Shown: one piece after another, positions 20,311 through 29,732 of the stretch
Layout of the letters: every line of letters starts with the position of its first letter
Position numbering within the stretch: the first letter of the stretch is position 1
Assembly: GCA_028284065.1 (NCBI GenBank)
Contig: JANQSJ010000011.1
Location: forward strand, 62,001 to 126,000
Direction of reading: 5' to 3'
Origin: Parvularculaceae bacterium
GTDB taxonomy: Bacteria > Pseudomonadota > Alphaproteobacteria > Caulobacterales > Parvularculaceae
Length of the DNA: 64,000 nucleotides
Notes under the pieces: model-generated
Database searches by the model: none
Told to the model about the DNA's origin: nothing
Seen by the model: only the letters and a program-made list of their open reading frames with translations
Position numbers and translations under genes: made by a program

Positions 20311-21718
20311 TCTGCCGCGCAGGGCGCGTCGTCAGGCGCGCCGCCGGCCGCACCGCCTCGGCGTCCTCGACATCAAAGTCGAAGCGCCGGGCGAGACGCG
20401 CAAGGATAAGCGCGCTTTCGACGCCGGCGAAGCCTGCGCCGATGCAGGTATGCGGTCCGGAGCCGAACGGGATGTAGGCGCCGTCGACAAGCTCGCCGCT
20501 TCGCGCCGGCATAAACCGATCCGGGTCAAAATCATCCGGATTCCGCCAGTATTTCAGGTGGCGGTGGATCGTCCACGGCGCGATCATGATGAGCGCCCCG
20601 CGCCGCACCTTCCAGCGGCCGATCTTCGTCGGCTTAAGCGCGACGCGCGGCATGAAGGTAATTGGCGGATAAAGCCGCAACGTCTCCTTGAAAACCGCGC
20701 GGATGAAATTGAGCTTGCGCACATGCTCGAAAGCGATCGGTCCGTCGCCGGCGACCTCGTCGACCTCATCACGGATGCGCGCAAGCGCGTCGGCGTGATT
20801 GGCCAGAATAAAGAACGCCCATGTGAGCGCGCTGGCGGTGGTTTCATGGCCGGCGAGGAAAAAGACGCCGAGCTGGTCGATCAGCTCCTCGCGCGTAAAG
20901 CCTTCGCCGGTCGCCGGGTCACGCGCGTCGATCACCGCCTTGGCGATGTCGTCATAGTCTCCATCGTCCGCAGTCAGATGGCCATCCACCAGCGCGCCGA
21001 GCCGATCACGAATGATCCGGCACGCCTCCAGCACCTCCGGGGATTGCTCGACGCGCGTCCAGGCTGGATCGATAATGAGCCGCCAGATTCGCACCTGCGC
21101 AACGTCCCGCTCGAACACCTCGAACGCATCAAAGACCTCCTTGGCGATGCCGGCGTCGAGGGAGACGGAAAACGTTGTCCGACAGATGATGTCGGCCGCC
21201 AGTTTGCTCATTGCGAGATCGAGGGAGAACGCCTCCCCCGAGGCGGCGAACCGATCGAGCTCCGCCTCCGCGGCATCAACGGCGCCGACCATCGATCCGT
21301 AAGCGGCGGACAGGCGCAGCCGCGAGAACGCCGGCTCAATCATCGCGCGCTGGCGTCGCCATATCTCGCCGTCAGACACGAAAATCGATTCGCCGATAAG
21401 CGGCTCAAGCGCGCCCACCATGAGATCGCTTTTCGGAAAGACGCCGTCGGCGTCCACCATGATCTCTCGCACCAGCGCCGGGTCGTTGAATACCTTGATC
21501 GAACGTCGGGAATAGCCAAGCTCGCCCGCGTCCATTGTGAACGCATTGGCCGGCAGGAGACTGAGAAGGTCGCCGTCGCCCTGGCGCAGCGTCCGGAAAA
21601 GCGCCGCCACCGCCGGCAGACGCGACGGCCGCGGCGGCCGGTAGAGCTCTGCGCCGGGCGAACCGTTTGGCCTCGACGCCGCATGGCCCGCCGCGCTTTC
21701 GTCAATAGTCAAGCTCAT
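20276..21718 (-). CDS. Cytochrome P450, possible carotenoid hydroxylase or oxidase
   Basis: Cytosolic or membrane-associated haem monooxygenase, 480 aa. The I-helix motif AGHETTAS, the ExxR motif in ETLRLYPPITFMPR, and the haem loop FGSGPHTCIGAGFA with the Cys ligand are all intact. The spacing is typical of class I bacterial P450s. It lies between crtY, the ATP-grasp gene and a membrane gene, and diverges from the latter. Thermus CYP175A1 is a beta-carotene 3-hydroxylase, so a carotenoid substrate is plausible by context, but sequence alone does not show it. No ferredoxin partner is encoded nearby. Start is ATG. Confidence 0.9.
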   Translation of the reverse strand: MSLTIDESAAGHAASRPNGSPGAELYRPPRPSRLPAVAALFRTLRQGDGDLLSLLPANAFTMDAGELGYSRRSIKVFNDPALVREIMVDADGVFPKSDLMVGALEPLIGESIFVSDGEIWRRQRAMIEPAFSRLRLSAAYGSMVGAVDAAEAELDRFAASGEAFSLDLAMSKLAADIICRTTFSVSLDAGIAKEVFDAFEVFERDVAQVRIWRLIIDPAWTRVEQSPEVLEACRIIRDRLGALVDGHLTADDGDYDDIAKAVIDARDPATGEGFTREELIDQLGVFFLAGHETTASALTWAFFILANHADALARIRDEVDEVAGDGPIAFEHVRKLNFIRAVFKETLRLYPPITFMPRVALKPTKIGRWKVRRGALIMIAPWTIHRHLKYWRNPDDFDPDRFMPARSGELVDGAYIPFGSGPHTCIGAGFAGVESALILARLARRFDFDVEDAEAVRPAARLTTRPARQIMARVRHREHP

Positions 21719-21822
21719 TGCGCTTCGCCGTCCCGTTCAGTCATCTCCGCTTTTGATCCGCCTACGGGACGAAAAATGCAAGCCTCGCCGGCACCCCGGA
21801 AACGACTTACAGTGTGACTGAC

Positions 21823-22584
21823 ATGCTCTCCCTCCACGCCCTCTTTGATGTCCTCATCGCCTGCCACATTATTTCCGGGGCGCCAGGCCTGTTGGCGTTC
21901 TGGGGTCCGATCGCCACTAAGAAAGGCGGTCCCCGCCACCGTTTTCTCGGGCGATGGTTCGCGGGCGCCATGATCGCCACGGGCGTATTTGCGGCTGCGA
22001 TGGGCGTCATGACGATTGCGGCGCCGATGGCGACGCACCCGCACCTCGCGTCGCACGCGGATTTTTCCGACCCGACGCTGGTGCGCGGTATCTTCGGATG
22101 GATGATGCTCTACCTTGCCATACTGACGATCAATCTCGCCTGGTACGCCTGGCTGTGCTCGAAGAACAAGCTCATGCACGAGAAAAACAGGGGCTGGCGG
22201 AACATGGGTCTGCAGGCGCTCCTCTTCGCCGCCGCCTGCGCGTGCGTCTTCGAAGGCGTCAGGATCGGCCAACCAATGATGATCGGCATCTCCACGATTG
22301 GCTTCGCAACCGTCGGCACGAACCTCTTCTTCCTCCTGAAAACGCGGCCTGCGCCGGCCGACTGGCTCCTTGAACATATTAAGGCGGGCGTCGGCGCCGG
22401 CATCTCCGTCTACACCGCCTTCTTCGCCTTCGGGGCGGTGCGCATGATGCCCGAGCTCGCTCTGGCTCCAGTGCTCTGGGCGGCGCCGCTCACGATCGGC
22501 CTGTCGCTTATCCTTTATCATCAGTATCAGGTGCGCCGCCGGTTCAACCGACCCAGAACGCCCCAGGCGGCGCCGGCGGAGTGA
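21823..22584 (+). CDS. Multi-spanning membrane protein (DUF2306-like)
   Basis: Integral membrane protein of about 253 aa with six or seven hydrophobic segments (first near residues 8-25, then about 45-70, 85-110, 130-150, 155-175, 190-215, 220-240). Conserved-looking histidines occur in the first helix (SLHALFDVLIACHI) and in the loop with THPHLASHADF. I recognise it only as a DUF2306-like family and no function can be assigned. I start it at the ATG at 21823; an upstream GTG at 21814 would add three residues. It is 10 bases before crtD and apparently cotranscribed. Confidence 0.65.
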   Translation: MLSLHALFDVLIACHIISGAPGLLAFWGPIATKKGGPRHRFLGRWFAGAMIATGVFAAAMGVMTIAAPMATHPHLASHADFSDPTLVRGIFGWMMLYLAILTINLAWYAWLCSKNKLMHEKNRGWRNMGLQALLFAAACACVFEGVRIGQPMMIGISTIGFATVGTNLFFLLKTRPAPADWLLEHIKAGVGAGISVYTAFFAFGAVRMMPELALAPVLWAAPLTIGLSLILYHQYQVRRRFNRPRTPQAAPAE

Positions 22585-22594
22585 CGATCCAGAC

Positions 22595-24079
22595 ATGGGC
22601 CAACCGAAAATGAGGGCGATTGTCGTCGGCGCCGGCGCCGGCGGTCTCGCCGCCGCAATTGATCTCGCCCGCGCAGGCGCCGACGTCACGGTCATTGAAA
22701 AGGGCGACGCCGCCGGCGGCAAGATGCGCCGTCAGCCGGTTGGCAATGTCGCGCTCGACGCAGGTCCGACGGTCTTCACCATGCGATGGATCTTCGATGA
22801 GCTCTTCGCAGACGCCGGAAAAGACTTCGGCGAAGCGTTAAGCCTCAACCGCGCGCGATTGCTCGCCCGCCATGCCTGGCGGTCCGGCGGGCGGCTTGAT
22901 CTCTTTTCAGACGTGGAGGAGAGCGCCGCCGCCATCGAGGCTTTTTCAGGCCCCGATGACGCGCAAGGCTATCGCCGATTTGCGGCTCGTTCCGCATCCA
23001 TCTTCGAAACCCTGCGCGACCCCTTCATCAAGGATCAGCGACCATCGGAACTGGAGGTTGTGCGCCGCGTCGGGCTCTTCGACATGCCGGCGTTCCTTGC
23101 GAACATCCGTCCCATGACGACACTTTGGGCGGAGCTGCATCGTTTTTTCAGGGACCCGCGGCTCATTCAACTGTTTGGACGCTACGCAACCTATGTGGGC
23201 TCCTCGCCCTTCCAGACGCCGGCGACCATCATGCTCGTCGCGCACGCGGAGCGTGATGGCGTGTGGTCTGTCGACGGCGGCATGGGCGCGGTCGCGAAAG
23301 CGCTGCAAGGACTCGCAAGCGACCTCGGCGCCTCTTTCTCGTTTGGCCGCGGCGTGAAGCAGATCATCGCCGATCAGGGGCGCGCGACGGGCGTCGAACT
23401 CGATGACGGCGACAAAGTGGAGGCCGACGCCATCATCTTTAATGGCGACGTATCGGCCCTCGCCGCCGGCCTGCTCGGGGAGAACGCGAAGCGCGCCGGC
23501 AAGCAAACGCCGCGCGCCAAGCGGTCGCTTTCCGCTGTCACCGCGTGCCTTGTCGCCCGCGCGCGCGGTTTTCCGTTGGCGCACCACACGGTGTTCTTCG
23601 ATGAAGATTACCCGGCGGAATTCCGGCGCATTTTTGACGCCCGCGCGCTACCGGAGAAGCCGACGGTTTATCTGTGCGCGCAAGACCGTGGCGGCGCAAA
23701 CGATGCTCCGCCCGATGGCGCGGAGCGCATTTTCCTTCTGACCAACGCGCCGCCCGACGGCGACATATCGGATTTTGACGCCGACGCCGCGTACGCCCGG
23801 GCCCTTGACCTTATGTCCGCATGCGGCCTGTCGCTTGAGGTTGAAGACGCGGCGCTGACCTCGCCGACCGACTTCGCCGAGCGGTATCCGGCGACGGGCG
23901 GCGCGCTCTACGGCCAGACAAGCCACGGCATGATGGGCACGCTCGCCCGCGCCGGCGCTGCGACGAAGCTTCAAGGTCTCTATATGGCGGGCGGCTCAGT
24001 GCATCCCGGCCCCGGCGTGCCAATGGCCGTAATGTCCGGCCGCCTCGCCGCGCGCCGCGCCCTGGCCGACCTGGCCTAG
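22595..24079 (+). CDS. crtD: CrtD-type carotenoid 3,4-desaturase (phytoene desaturase family)
   Basis: FAD-dependent carotenoid desaturase, 494 aa. The N-terminal dinucleotide motif AIVVGAGAGGLAAAIDLARAG and the GGKMRR stretch are typical of CrtI/CrtD enzymes. The sequence LFGRYATYVGSSPFQTPATI is the CrtD version of the segment that differs in CrtI, so I prefer 1-hydroxycarotenoid 3,4-desaturase over phytoene desaturase. The C-terminus GLYMAGGSVHPGPGVPMAV is the usual FAD end motif. GGAGTGA precedes the ATG at 22595. CrtD acts in spheroidene, spirilloxanthin and bacteriorubixanthinal-type pathways. The usual crtC is absent from the window. Confidence 0.82.
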   Translation: MGQPKMRAIVVGAGAGGLAAAIDLARAGADVTVIEKGDAAGGKMRRQPVGNVALDAGPTVFTMRWIFDELFADAGKDFGEALSLNRARLLARHAWRSGGRLDLFSDVEESAAAIEAFSGPDDAQGYRRFAARSASIFETLRDPFIKDQRPSELEVVRRVGLFDMPAFLANIRPMTTLWAELHRFFRDPRLIQLFGRYATYVGSSPFQTPATIMLVAHAERDGVWSVDGGMGAVAKALQGLASDLGASFSFGRGVKQIIADQGRATGVELDDGDKVEADAIIFNGDVSALAAGLLGENAKRAGKQTPRAKRSLSAVTACLVARARGFPLAHHTVFFDEDYPAEFRRIFDARALPEKPTVYLCAQDRGGANDAPPDGAERIFLLTNAPPDGDISDFDADAAYARALDLMSACGLSLEVEDAALTSPTDFAERYPATGGALYGQTSHGMMGTLARAGAATKLQGLYMAGGSVHPGPGVPMAVMSGRLAARRALADLA

Positions 24080-24203
24080 TCTCTGCAAACGATAGCACAA
24101 AATTGCGCGGAGCCAGTTTTTGCCACGCGCTAAGCCGATTGGTCCGGGGTTTTTTCGCGGTCGTAGCATCCGCTTGGACAATATCGTATGACCCCGCGAT
24201 GTT

Positions 24204-27200
24204 TTGGGTCGGGAGGCGCATATCAGTCAGCTGACGCGGATACGCACGCGAGAAGAGTGGCGCGATGCGCGCAATGCCTGCATCGAAGATCCCGGCGGAT
24301 TTCACGGGGGGCTCGCGCGCAGCGCAGTTCACTGGTTCGTACGCGACGTCGGCGCGGCGGGCGCTTGGCTGTCTTTTGATGAGGCGGCAGGCGCCTGGCG
24401 CGGTTGGGACGCGACCTCGGGCGAACCGGTCGCGCCGGACCTGCCCGCCGACTTCAAGCCCTGGCGCCGCGATCTCGTCGACGATGAGCCGCCGTTTTTC
24501 CGCTGGTTCGACGGCGGCCTGACCAACGCCTGCTTCAACGAAGTGGATCGCCATGTGCTCGCCGGCCATGGCGACGAGGCGGCGATCATTTTTGAGGGCG
24601 ACCGCTGGGACATGTCTCTCAATGACGCCCGCGGCGGTCCGGTCGACAGCTATGAAGTGTCCCGCAAGCGCCTCTTGCTGGAGACAGCGAAGCGCGCTGT
24701 CGCGCTGACGCGGCTTGGGCTGAAAGCGGGCGATCGCCTCGCTATCAACATGCCGAACATCCCGACGCAGATTTTCTGGATCGAGGCGGCGAAACGACTC
24801 GGCGTTCTTTATACGCCCGTCTTCGGCGGGTTCAGCGACAAGACCCTCAGCGACCGCATCCATGATTTCGGCGCGCGTGTGGTTATTACGGCGGACGGGG
24901 GGCATCGCAATTCGCAGATCATTGCGTTCAAGACCGCCTTCACCGACCCGGCGCTCGACAATTTCATCGGGGCCGACATGGCGAAGGCGACAGTCGCGCG
25001 CGCGGTTGAGGCGCTATCGCTCAATGACGACGACGCAAGTGCCATCCTGACCGCCGTGGCGAAAGCCCTTGAGGGCGAGACGACCGTCGAGCGCAGCGAC
25101 GTCATGCGCGGCGTCGGGCGCGCCCTCGCCGCGACGGCCATGGCGGCCGAGCCCGCCGCGCGCGCAAGAAGCGCAATCGCCGAAGCGCTTGTCGATACGC
25201 CAGCGCGGGTCGACACGGTGATCGTCGAGCGCCATGCCGCGCAGCCTGACATGCTCTGGCGCCCCGAGCGCGACCGCTGGGCCCATGACCTGACCGCAGA
25301 GGCGCTGGAAGAGATCCTCGCCGCCGCCCGCGCGGCGGGCTTCGACGTGGCCGACGAGGCGGCGCTTATGGCGCTCGACGGCACGGATTTCGCCCTCGCC
25401 ATCTGGGCGAGCTCGGCTCCTGCGCCGCTCGACGCCGAATGCCCGATGTTCGTCATCTACACCTCCGGCTCCACCGGCAAGCCGAAAGGCGTCGTGCACG
25501 TCCAGGGCGGCTACACCGCCGGCATCGCGGCGACCATGCCGATCGCCTTCGGCGCGGAGCCGGGCGACGTCATTTATGTGGTCGCGGACCCTGGCTGGAT
25601 TACCGGGCAGAGCTATCTCATCTCGGCGCCGCTGACGACGCGCGTGACGACCGTCATCGCTGAAGGCGCGCCGGTTTATCCGCATGCGGGACGTTTCGCT
25701 TCCATCATCGAGCGCTACAACGTCAACATCTTCAAGGCCGGCGTCACCTTCCTTAAGTCCGTCATGCAGGACCCCGAGAGCGTCGCAGACGTGCGGAAAT
25801 ACGATCTCTCGTCATTGCGCGCCGCCACCTTCTGCGCCGAGCCAACCTCGCCCGCCGTTCAGGAATTCGGCATGAAGGAGGTGACCCCCTTCTACATGAA
25901 CTCCTATTGGGCGACGGAGCACGGCGGGATCGTCTGGACGCATTTCTACGAAAGCGGCGACTTCCCGCTCGAACCGAACGCCCACGCCTATCCCCTGCCC
26001 TGGGTGCTCGGCGACATCTGGCTCGACGCCGAGGCGCCGCAGGAAGGCGACGGGGCGCGGGACGACGCGCCGCCGGCGCAGCTTGCCCGGAATGGCGGCG
26101 ACGGCCTCGTTCATCGCAGCGCAGGGCTCGGCGAAAAGGGCGAGATCGTCATCACCGCGCCATATCCTTATCTCGCGCGCACTGTCTGGGGCGACGTTGA
26201 GAATTTCCGGGTCGACGGCGCAGGCCCGCCCGCCGCCTGGAAGGGCGACATCGACCGCTACGCCGAAACGTACTGGAAGCGCTGGCGCGGCGTGTGGGCC
26301 TACACGCAAGGGGATTTCGGCAAACCGCACCCTGACGGCTCAATCTCGATCCACGGCCGCAGCGACGACGTCATCAACGTTTCCGGCCACCGTCTCGGGA
26401 CGGAGGAAATCGAAGGCGCCATCCTGCGCGACAAGGCGAATAATCCGCAGACGTCGCCCGTGGGCAACGTCATCGTCGTCGGCGCGCCCCACCGCGAGAA
26501 GGGCCTCACCCCTCTCGCCTTCGTCACGCCGACGCCGGGACGCGTCATCACGGCGGAAGACCGCAAGCGTCTGTCAGACCTGGTGCGGTCCGAAAAGGGA
26601 AGCCTCGCCATCCCGGGCGACTTCATTGAAGTGCCCGCCTTCCCCGAGACGCGCAGCGGCAAATACATGCGCCGCATGGTCCGCGCCCTCGTCGAAGATG
26701 CGCCCGTGGGCGACGCATCAACCCTCAAGAACCCTGAATCGCTCGATCACCTCAAAACGGCCATCGCCGGTTGGCGGCGACGCCAGTCGGCGGCGGAAGA
26801 GCAGCGCATCTTCGAGCGCTATCGTTACTTCCAGATTCAGTACAATGACCTCGGGAAAAACCGGCGCGTCGCGACCGTCTTCGTCGACAATCCGCCGGTG
26901 AACGCCCTCAATGAGCGCGCCCTCGACGAGCTCAACATTATTGTCGAACACCTGGAGCGGCGCGAAGACGTCGCCGCCATCGTCTTTACGGGCAAGCGGG
27001 CGGGCGCTTTCGTCGCCGGCGCGGACATTCGTCAGTTCCTGGACGAAATTCATACAGAAGCGGAAGCCCGCGCGCTGCCCAACAACGCGCATCTCGCCTT
27101 CCGGCGCATTGAGGCGATGGAGAAGCCCTGCGTCGCCGCAATTGGGGGCGCGGCGCTCGGCGGCGGCATGGAGTTCGCCCTCGCCTGCCACTATCGCGTC

Positions 27201-29693
27201 GCCGAGCCCTATGCGCGTTTCGGCCAGCCGGAGATTCGCCTGCGGCTGATGCCGGGCTATGGCGGCACGCAGCGCCTGCCGCGACTGCTGGCCGATGCAG
27301 CGGGAGCGGACGGCCTTGTGGACGCGCTGGAGCTTCTTCTTGGCGGCCGCTCTATCGACGCTGAACAAGCCCATAACATCGGCCTCATCGACGACATAGC
27401 GTCGGGATCAGAGGACGCTCTTTCACGGGCGCACGCCCTCGTCCGCGACTATGCGGCGGGCGCGGACGGTAACGCCCTTGCAGAGCTCCTGGAGCGCAAG
27501 CCAAAGCGGCTCGCCGCCTGGCGCGCGCGCGCCGACCTCGATATCGATGCGGCGCTCGCTGACGATCACCTGAAGATGATTGAGCGCCAGGCCGAATGGG
27601 CCGGACGCGGCGCGGCCTATCAGAGATGCCTCGACGCGATCCGGACCGGCCTTGAAAACGGCCTTGATGAGGGCCTCGCTCGCGAAGCGGCGCTCTTCGC
27701 CGAAGCGGTCATCGACCCCGAGGGCGGCAAGGCGGGCATTCGCGCCTTTATGGAGAAGCGCGCCGAGCCCCTGCCCATCCGCCGCGACGGCGTCGATCCG
27801 GCGGCGGACCGGTCGGATCTCATCGCGGAGCTCGTCACGTCGGGCGAGCTTTTGCCGGTCGGCGCGCCCTTTTTCCCGGGCGTGACGAAGATCCCTCGTG
27901 CGCAGTTCGCACACGGCGTATTTCGCGATCCGGCGACCGGCGCGCCGCGCTTCGGTCCGCCAAAAGAAGCGGAAAAGCAACTCATCGCGCCGACGCCGGC
28001 GCCCGGCCCCAATGACGCGCTCGTCTATGTCCTCGCGTCGGAAGTGAACTTCAACGACATCTGGGCCATCACCGGCATTCCGGTCTCGTCCTTCGACAGC
28101 CATGAGGAAGACATCCAGACGACCGGCTCGGGCGGGATCGCGCTTGTTGCGTCTCTTGGCGAAGAAGCCCGCCGTGAAGGCCGCCTCAAAGTCGGGGACC
28201 TGGTCGCCATCTATTCCGGCACCAACGACCTCCTCTCGCCCACCGTCGGGCTCGACCCGATGTATGCTGACTTCTCAATCCAGGGATACGAGACGCCCAC
28301 AGGCTCCCACGCGCAGTTCCTCGTCTGCCAGGCGCCGCAGCTGCACCATATCCGCGCCGACTTAACGCTCGAGGATGCCGGCGCCTTTACTCTCAATCTC
28401 GGGACGGTCGTGCGGGCGCTTTTCACAACGCTGAAGATTCGCGCGGGCAAACGCATCTTCGTCGAGGGCGCGGCCACGGGCACCGGCTTTGATGCGCTGA
28501 AGTCCTCCATCGCCAGCGGCCTTTCCGCAACCGGGCTCGTCTCCAGCGAGGCGCGCGCGCAGACAATCAAGGACGCGGGCGCCGTCGGCGCCATCAACCG
28601 GAAAGACGCCGCGCTGGCGGGCCTCTTCACGGTCGTCCCTGATGACCTCGATGCGGCGGCCAAGTGGGAGGCAGACGGCGAAGCGCTTCTCGACGCGTAC
28701 CGCCAGACGAACGACGGCGAACTCGCCGATTTCGCCGTCTCCCACGCCGGCGAGACGGCGTTCCCGCGCACGTTCCAGCTTCTCGCCGATGGCGGCGTCG
28801 TCGCCTTCTATGGCGCATCGTCCGGGTACCACTTTACATTCATGGGCAAGGACGGCGCATCGACGCCGGGCGAGATGCTGGCGCGCGCGGACCTGCGCGG
28901 CGATGAATCGGCGCTTGTTTTCTACGGTCCTGCCTCGACGGCGCTATCCGACACGGTCGGCCTTCAGATCCTGGAGGAGATCCGCGCCTTCGGCGCCCGC
29001 GCCGTCGTCGCAACGACGACGGACGGCCAGCGCGACTTCGTGCAGTCGCTCGGCTTTGAGGACGCCGTCGCCGGCGTCGTGTCTCTGGAAAGCCTGAAGC
29101 GTCGACTTGGCGACGATTTCGACTGGCCCGACTCCATGCCGCGCCTGCCGGACTCCAAGGTTGACACCGAGGCGTTCAAGCGCGCGGTCCGGGATTTCCA
29201 GGAGCGCACCATGAAACCCTTCGGCGGCGCGGTGGGCAAGCTCCTGCGTTCGCCGGACAATCCGCGCGGCGCGCCGGACGTGATTTTTGAACGCGCAGGG
29301 CTCGATTCCCTCGGCGTCTCAAGCGCGCTCGTGAAGCCCTATATCGGCCGCGTCGTCTATTCGGAGAACATGAAAGGCCGGCGCTTCAGCTTCTATGCGC
29401 CGCAGGTGTGGACGCGCCAGCGCCGCATCATAATGCCGACTGCGGAAATTCGCGGCACGCATCTTTGCAACGCCCATGAAGTCGCAAAGATGCACGATCT
29501 CGTCGCCGCCGGCGTCCTGACGCCGACGCAGCCGACTGTCGTGCCCTGGGAGGATCTGCCGGCCGCGCACCAGTCCATGTGGGACAACGCCCACGCCGGC
29601 GCCACCTATATTCTAAACCACGCGCTGCCTGAAACGGGCATTAGATCCCGTGACGAGCTTTTCGAGGCGTGGTCGACCATCAAGGATAATTAA
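24204..29693 (+). CDS. pcs: Propionyl-CoA synthase, trifunctional (3-hydroxypropionate pathway)
   Basis: Fused enzyme of about 1829 aa that converts 3-hydroxypropionate, ATP, CoA and NADPH to propionyl-CoA, as in Chloroflexus (about 1822 aa there). Domain 1 (to about residue 840) is an acetyl-CoA-synthetase-like ligase: TSGSTGKPKG at 420-429 and the catalytic Lys820 in ETRSGKYMRR. Domain 2 (about 875-1200) is a crotonase-like dehydratase with VAGADIRQ near 940. Domain 3 (about 1240-1829) is a zinc-independent MDR reductase with NFNDIWAI near 1282 and EGAATGTGFDA near 1423. The N-terminal stretch FHGGLARSAVHW matches Chloroflexus Pcs. The only usable start appears to be TTG at 24204, after a TGA in frame, and lacks a good ribosome site. 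Confidence 0.94.
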   Translation: MGREAHISQLTRIRTREEWRDARNACIEDPGGFHGGLARSAVHWFVRDVGAAGAWLSFDEAAGAWRGWDATSGEPVAPDLPADFKPWRRDLVDDEPPFFRWFDGGLTNACFNEVDRHVLAGHGDEAAIIFEGDRWDMSLNDARGGPVDSYEVSRKRLLLETAKRAVALTRLGLKAGDRLAINMPNIPTQIFWIEAAKRLGVLYTPVFGGFSDKTLSDRIHDFGARVVITADGGHRNSQIIAFKTAFTDPALDNFIGADMAKATVARAVEALSLNDDDASAILTAVAKALEGETTVERSDVMRGVGRALAATAMAAEPAARARSAIAEALVDTPARVDTVIVERHAAQPDMLWRPERDRWAHDLTAEALEEILAAARAAGFDVADEAALMALDGTDFALAIWASSAPAPLDAECPMFVIYTSGSTGKPKGVVHVQGGYTAGIAATMPIAFGAEPGDVIYVVADPGWITGQSYLISAPLTTRVTTVIAEGAPVYPHAGRFASIIERYNVNIFKAGVTFLKSVMQDPESVADVRKYDLSSLRAATFCAEPTSPAVQEFGMKEVTPFYMNSYWATEHGGIVWTHFYESGDFPLEPNAHAYPLPWVLGDIWLDAEAPQEGDGARDDAPPAQLARNGGDGLVHRSAGLGEKGEIVITAPYPYLARTVWGDVENFRVDGAGPPAAWKGDIDRYAETYWKRWRGVWAYTQGDFGKPHPDGSISIHGRSDDVINVSGHRLGTEEIEGAILRDKANNPQTSPVGNVIVVGAPHREKGLTPLAFVTPTPGRVITAEDRKRLSDLVRSEKGSLAIPGDFIEVPAFPETRSGKYMRRMVRALVEDAPVGDASTLKNPESLDHLKTAIAGWRRRQSAAEEQRIFERYRYFQIQYNDLGKNRRVATVFVDNPPVNALNERALDELNIIVEHLERREDVAAIVFTGKRAGAFVAGADIRQFLDEIHTEAEARALPNNAHLAFRRIEAMEKPCVAAIGGAALGGGMEFALACHYRVAEPYARFGQPEIRLRLMPGYGGTQRLPRLLADAAGADGLVDALELLLGGRSIDAEQAHNIGLIDDIASGSEDALSRAHALVRDYAAGADGNALAELLERKPKRLAAWRARADLDIDAALADDHLKMIERQAEWAGRGAAYQRCLDAIRTGLENGLDEGLAREAALFAEAVIDPEGGKAGIRAFMEKRAEPLPIRRDGVDPAADRSDLIAELVTSGELLPVGAPFFPGVTKIPRAQFAHGVFRDPATGAPRFGPPKEAEKQLIAPTPAPGPNDALVYVLASEVNFNDIWAITGIPVSSFDSHEEDIQTTGSGGIALVASLGEEARREGRLKVGDLVAIYSGTNDLLSPTVGLDPMYADFSIQGYETPTGSHAQFLVCQAPQLHHIRADLTLEDAGAFTLNLGTVVRALFTTLKIRAGKRIFVEGAATGTGFDALKSSIASGLSATGLVSSEARAQTIKDAGAVGAINRKDAALAGLFTVVPDDLDAAAKWEADGEALLDAYRQTNDGELADFAVSHAGETAFPRTFQLLADGGVVAFYGASSGYHFTFMGKDGASTPGEMLARADLRGDESALVFYGPASTALSDTVGLQILEEIRAFGARAVVATTTDGQRDFVQSLGFEDAVAGVVSLESLKRRLGDDFDWPDSMPRLPDSKVDTEAFKRAVRDFQERTMKPFGGAVGKLLRSPDNPRGAPDVIFERAGLDSLGVSSALVKPYIGRVVYSENMKGRRFSFYAPQVWTRQRRIIMPTAEIRGTHLCNAHEVAKMHDLVAAGVLTPTQPTVVPWEDLPAAHQSMWDNAHAGATYILNHALPETGIRSRDELFEAWSTIKDN

Positions 29694-29695
29694 GT

Positions 29696-29715
29696 CATCC
29701 GTTTACGAACGGATG
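29696..29715 (+). promoter_or_regulatory. Hairpin between pcs and mcr
   Basis: An 8-bp perfect inverted repeat, CATCCGTT at 29696-29703 and AACGGATG at 29708-29715, with a TACG loop sits in the 39 bases between pcs and mcr. There is no T tract, so a classical terminator is unlikely. It lies just before the mcr ribosome site (AGGAG) and could stabilise or process the two-gene message, or modulate mcr translation. That role is inference. Confidence 0.6.
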
Positions 29716-29732
29716 GGTCAGGAGAATCGCCC

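Noticed and set aside
20282..21817. A 511-codon open frame on the plus strand opposite the P450
   Set aside because: It has no recognisable motifs, lies antisense to a clear P450 and reflects the high GC content, which suppresses stop codons in other frames.
22595..24079. Annotation of the carotenoid desaturase as phytoene desaturase CrtI
   Set aside because: The FGRYATYVGSSPFQTPAT segment is of the CrtD type and no crtB or crtE is adjacent, but the call rests on motifs and needs a phylogeny.
24100..24200. A PpsR-like half site before pcs
   Set aside because: The GACA half is present but the matching TGTC half is absent at the right spacing, so no operator can be supported.
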